A DNA stretch of 64,000 bases from the NCBI GenBank assembly GCA_022494885.1, contig JAGVSM010003551.1, forward strand, positions 1 to 64,000. The letters are read 5' to 3'. This stretch comes from Micrasema longulum. Taxonomy: Eukaryota; Arthropoda; Insecta; Trichoptera; Brachycentridae. Under the pieces are notes generated by a model. It made no database searches, was not told where the DNA came from, and saw only the letters and a program-made list of their open reading frames with translations. Shown one piece after another: positions 63,419-64,000 of the stretch (position 1 is its first letter; each line of letters begins with the position of its first letter). The position numbers and the translations under genes were made by a program.

Positions 63419-64000
63419 AAACGCTACTTCAATAATGATTTTAGCGTAATTGAAAATCGTTTGTTTTATTAGTAAAATGCCTAATAACGCTGGAAATAAT
63501 TAGATTTTGAAAATTCCTAATGAAATTAATAGTTCGTGAGAAATTAAATAAGTCCGTGTTTTAACTTTCATTTGAGCCGCGAATTATGTCTTTGGAATAA
63601 TTGGATTTTGTGAAACTCAATTAACCTTATTGAGGTTAAAAAAGTAGTAAAATGTCAAGTAAAATTAATATTTAAATGGACACTTATGTTAATATTGTAC
63701 ACAATGGTTTGCTTTTATAAAATTTTTAGAACCCAATTTTCAGTGTCAGCCGGCTTATAATCGTATTAACGACAGTGCAGAAACGTAATCACACATTTCC
63801 TGTGTGCAAGCAATCGATTATGAAAACACCCAAATTACTAAAGACAAATCGTTTATGCGTACGGATATTAAACTGCTTCTGTCAAGGAAATAGTACGAAA
63901 AATCAAGTTACCTCTAGTAAGTTTAGTGAACACTGAACAGTAGATTTATAAGTGGTAACATCGTTATTTACAATACGTAGTAAGGTCAGCCACAATGAGT
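63419..64000. other. Unrecognised, fairly high-complexity DNA
   Basis: No gene or repeat is recognised. It has no match elsewhere in the window, so it may be unique host sequence. Confidence 0.35.

Noticed and set aside
1..64000. Telomeric repeats, rDNA or mitochondrial insertion
   Set aside because: No TTAGG arrays, no conserved rRNA blocks and no recognisable mitochondrial coding sequence were seen on either strand.

Overview
The window looks like AT-rich nuclear DNA from an arthropod, most likely an insect. It has three kinds of Tc1/mariner-superfamily relic (DD34D mariner, a DD37D maT-like element, a pogo/Tigger-like element), a Harbinger-like element, RTE and Jockey/CR1-type non-LTR retrotransposons, several tRNA-derived SINE families and many small inverted-repeat elements. 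I cannot name the order or species. No complete host gene is visible. The only host-gene candidate is a short possible first coding exon at 27591-27699 that ends in a consensus splice donor.

Layout. 1-5 kb: mostly unrecognised, with one SINE. 5-8 kb: T-rich repeat F, a Harbinger-like element (6069-7053) and a cluster of decayed tRNA-like SINE heads. 8-14 kb: a SINE, a repeat-D fragment, repeat G/H copies and inverted-repeat element E. 14.7-18.5 kb: a long-inverted-repeat fragment, a dead DD34D mariner, and a second mariner-like element with both inverted repeats. 19-26 kb: repeats D and SINE-1, then the longest open frame in the window, a 5'-truncated reverse transcriptase on the minus strand (22624-23784). 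26.4-26.9 kb: a compact long-inverted-repeat (foldback-like) element. 27.5-36 kb: the candidate host exon, a tandem/inverted array of repeat D, decayed reverse transcriptases and SINEs. 37.0-37.9 kb: a pogo/Tigger-like relic. 38-47 kb: SINEs, hairpins and two decayed reverse transcriptases. 47.2-47.7 kb: a small element with 30-bp inverted repeats. 49.1-50.8 kb: a foldback-like element with roughly 400-bp inverted arms, invaded by a repeat-D unit. 51.6-60 kb: RTE fragments, SINEs, two neighbouring hairpins, a third mariner and further small elements. 60-64 kb: mostly unrecognised, plus a reverse transcriptase C-terminus, one repeat-D copy and a possible inverted-repeat element.

How the parts relate. 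Almost everything recognisable is mobile DNA. All transposase genes are broken. The reverse transcriptase at 22624-23784 is open but lacks its front half. The most distinctive pattern is repeat family D, seen as about a dozen copies or fragments. Its two best copies share an unusual order: an inverted partial unit, then a unit tail, then a full unit. Relative insertion order can be read in places: D entered an arm of the 49-50.8 kb foldback element, and an RTE copy is split by element E. Coordinates of diverged repeats are estimates made by eye, good to roughly 10-20 bases.
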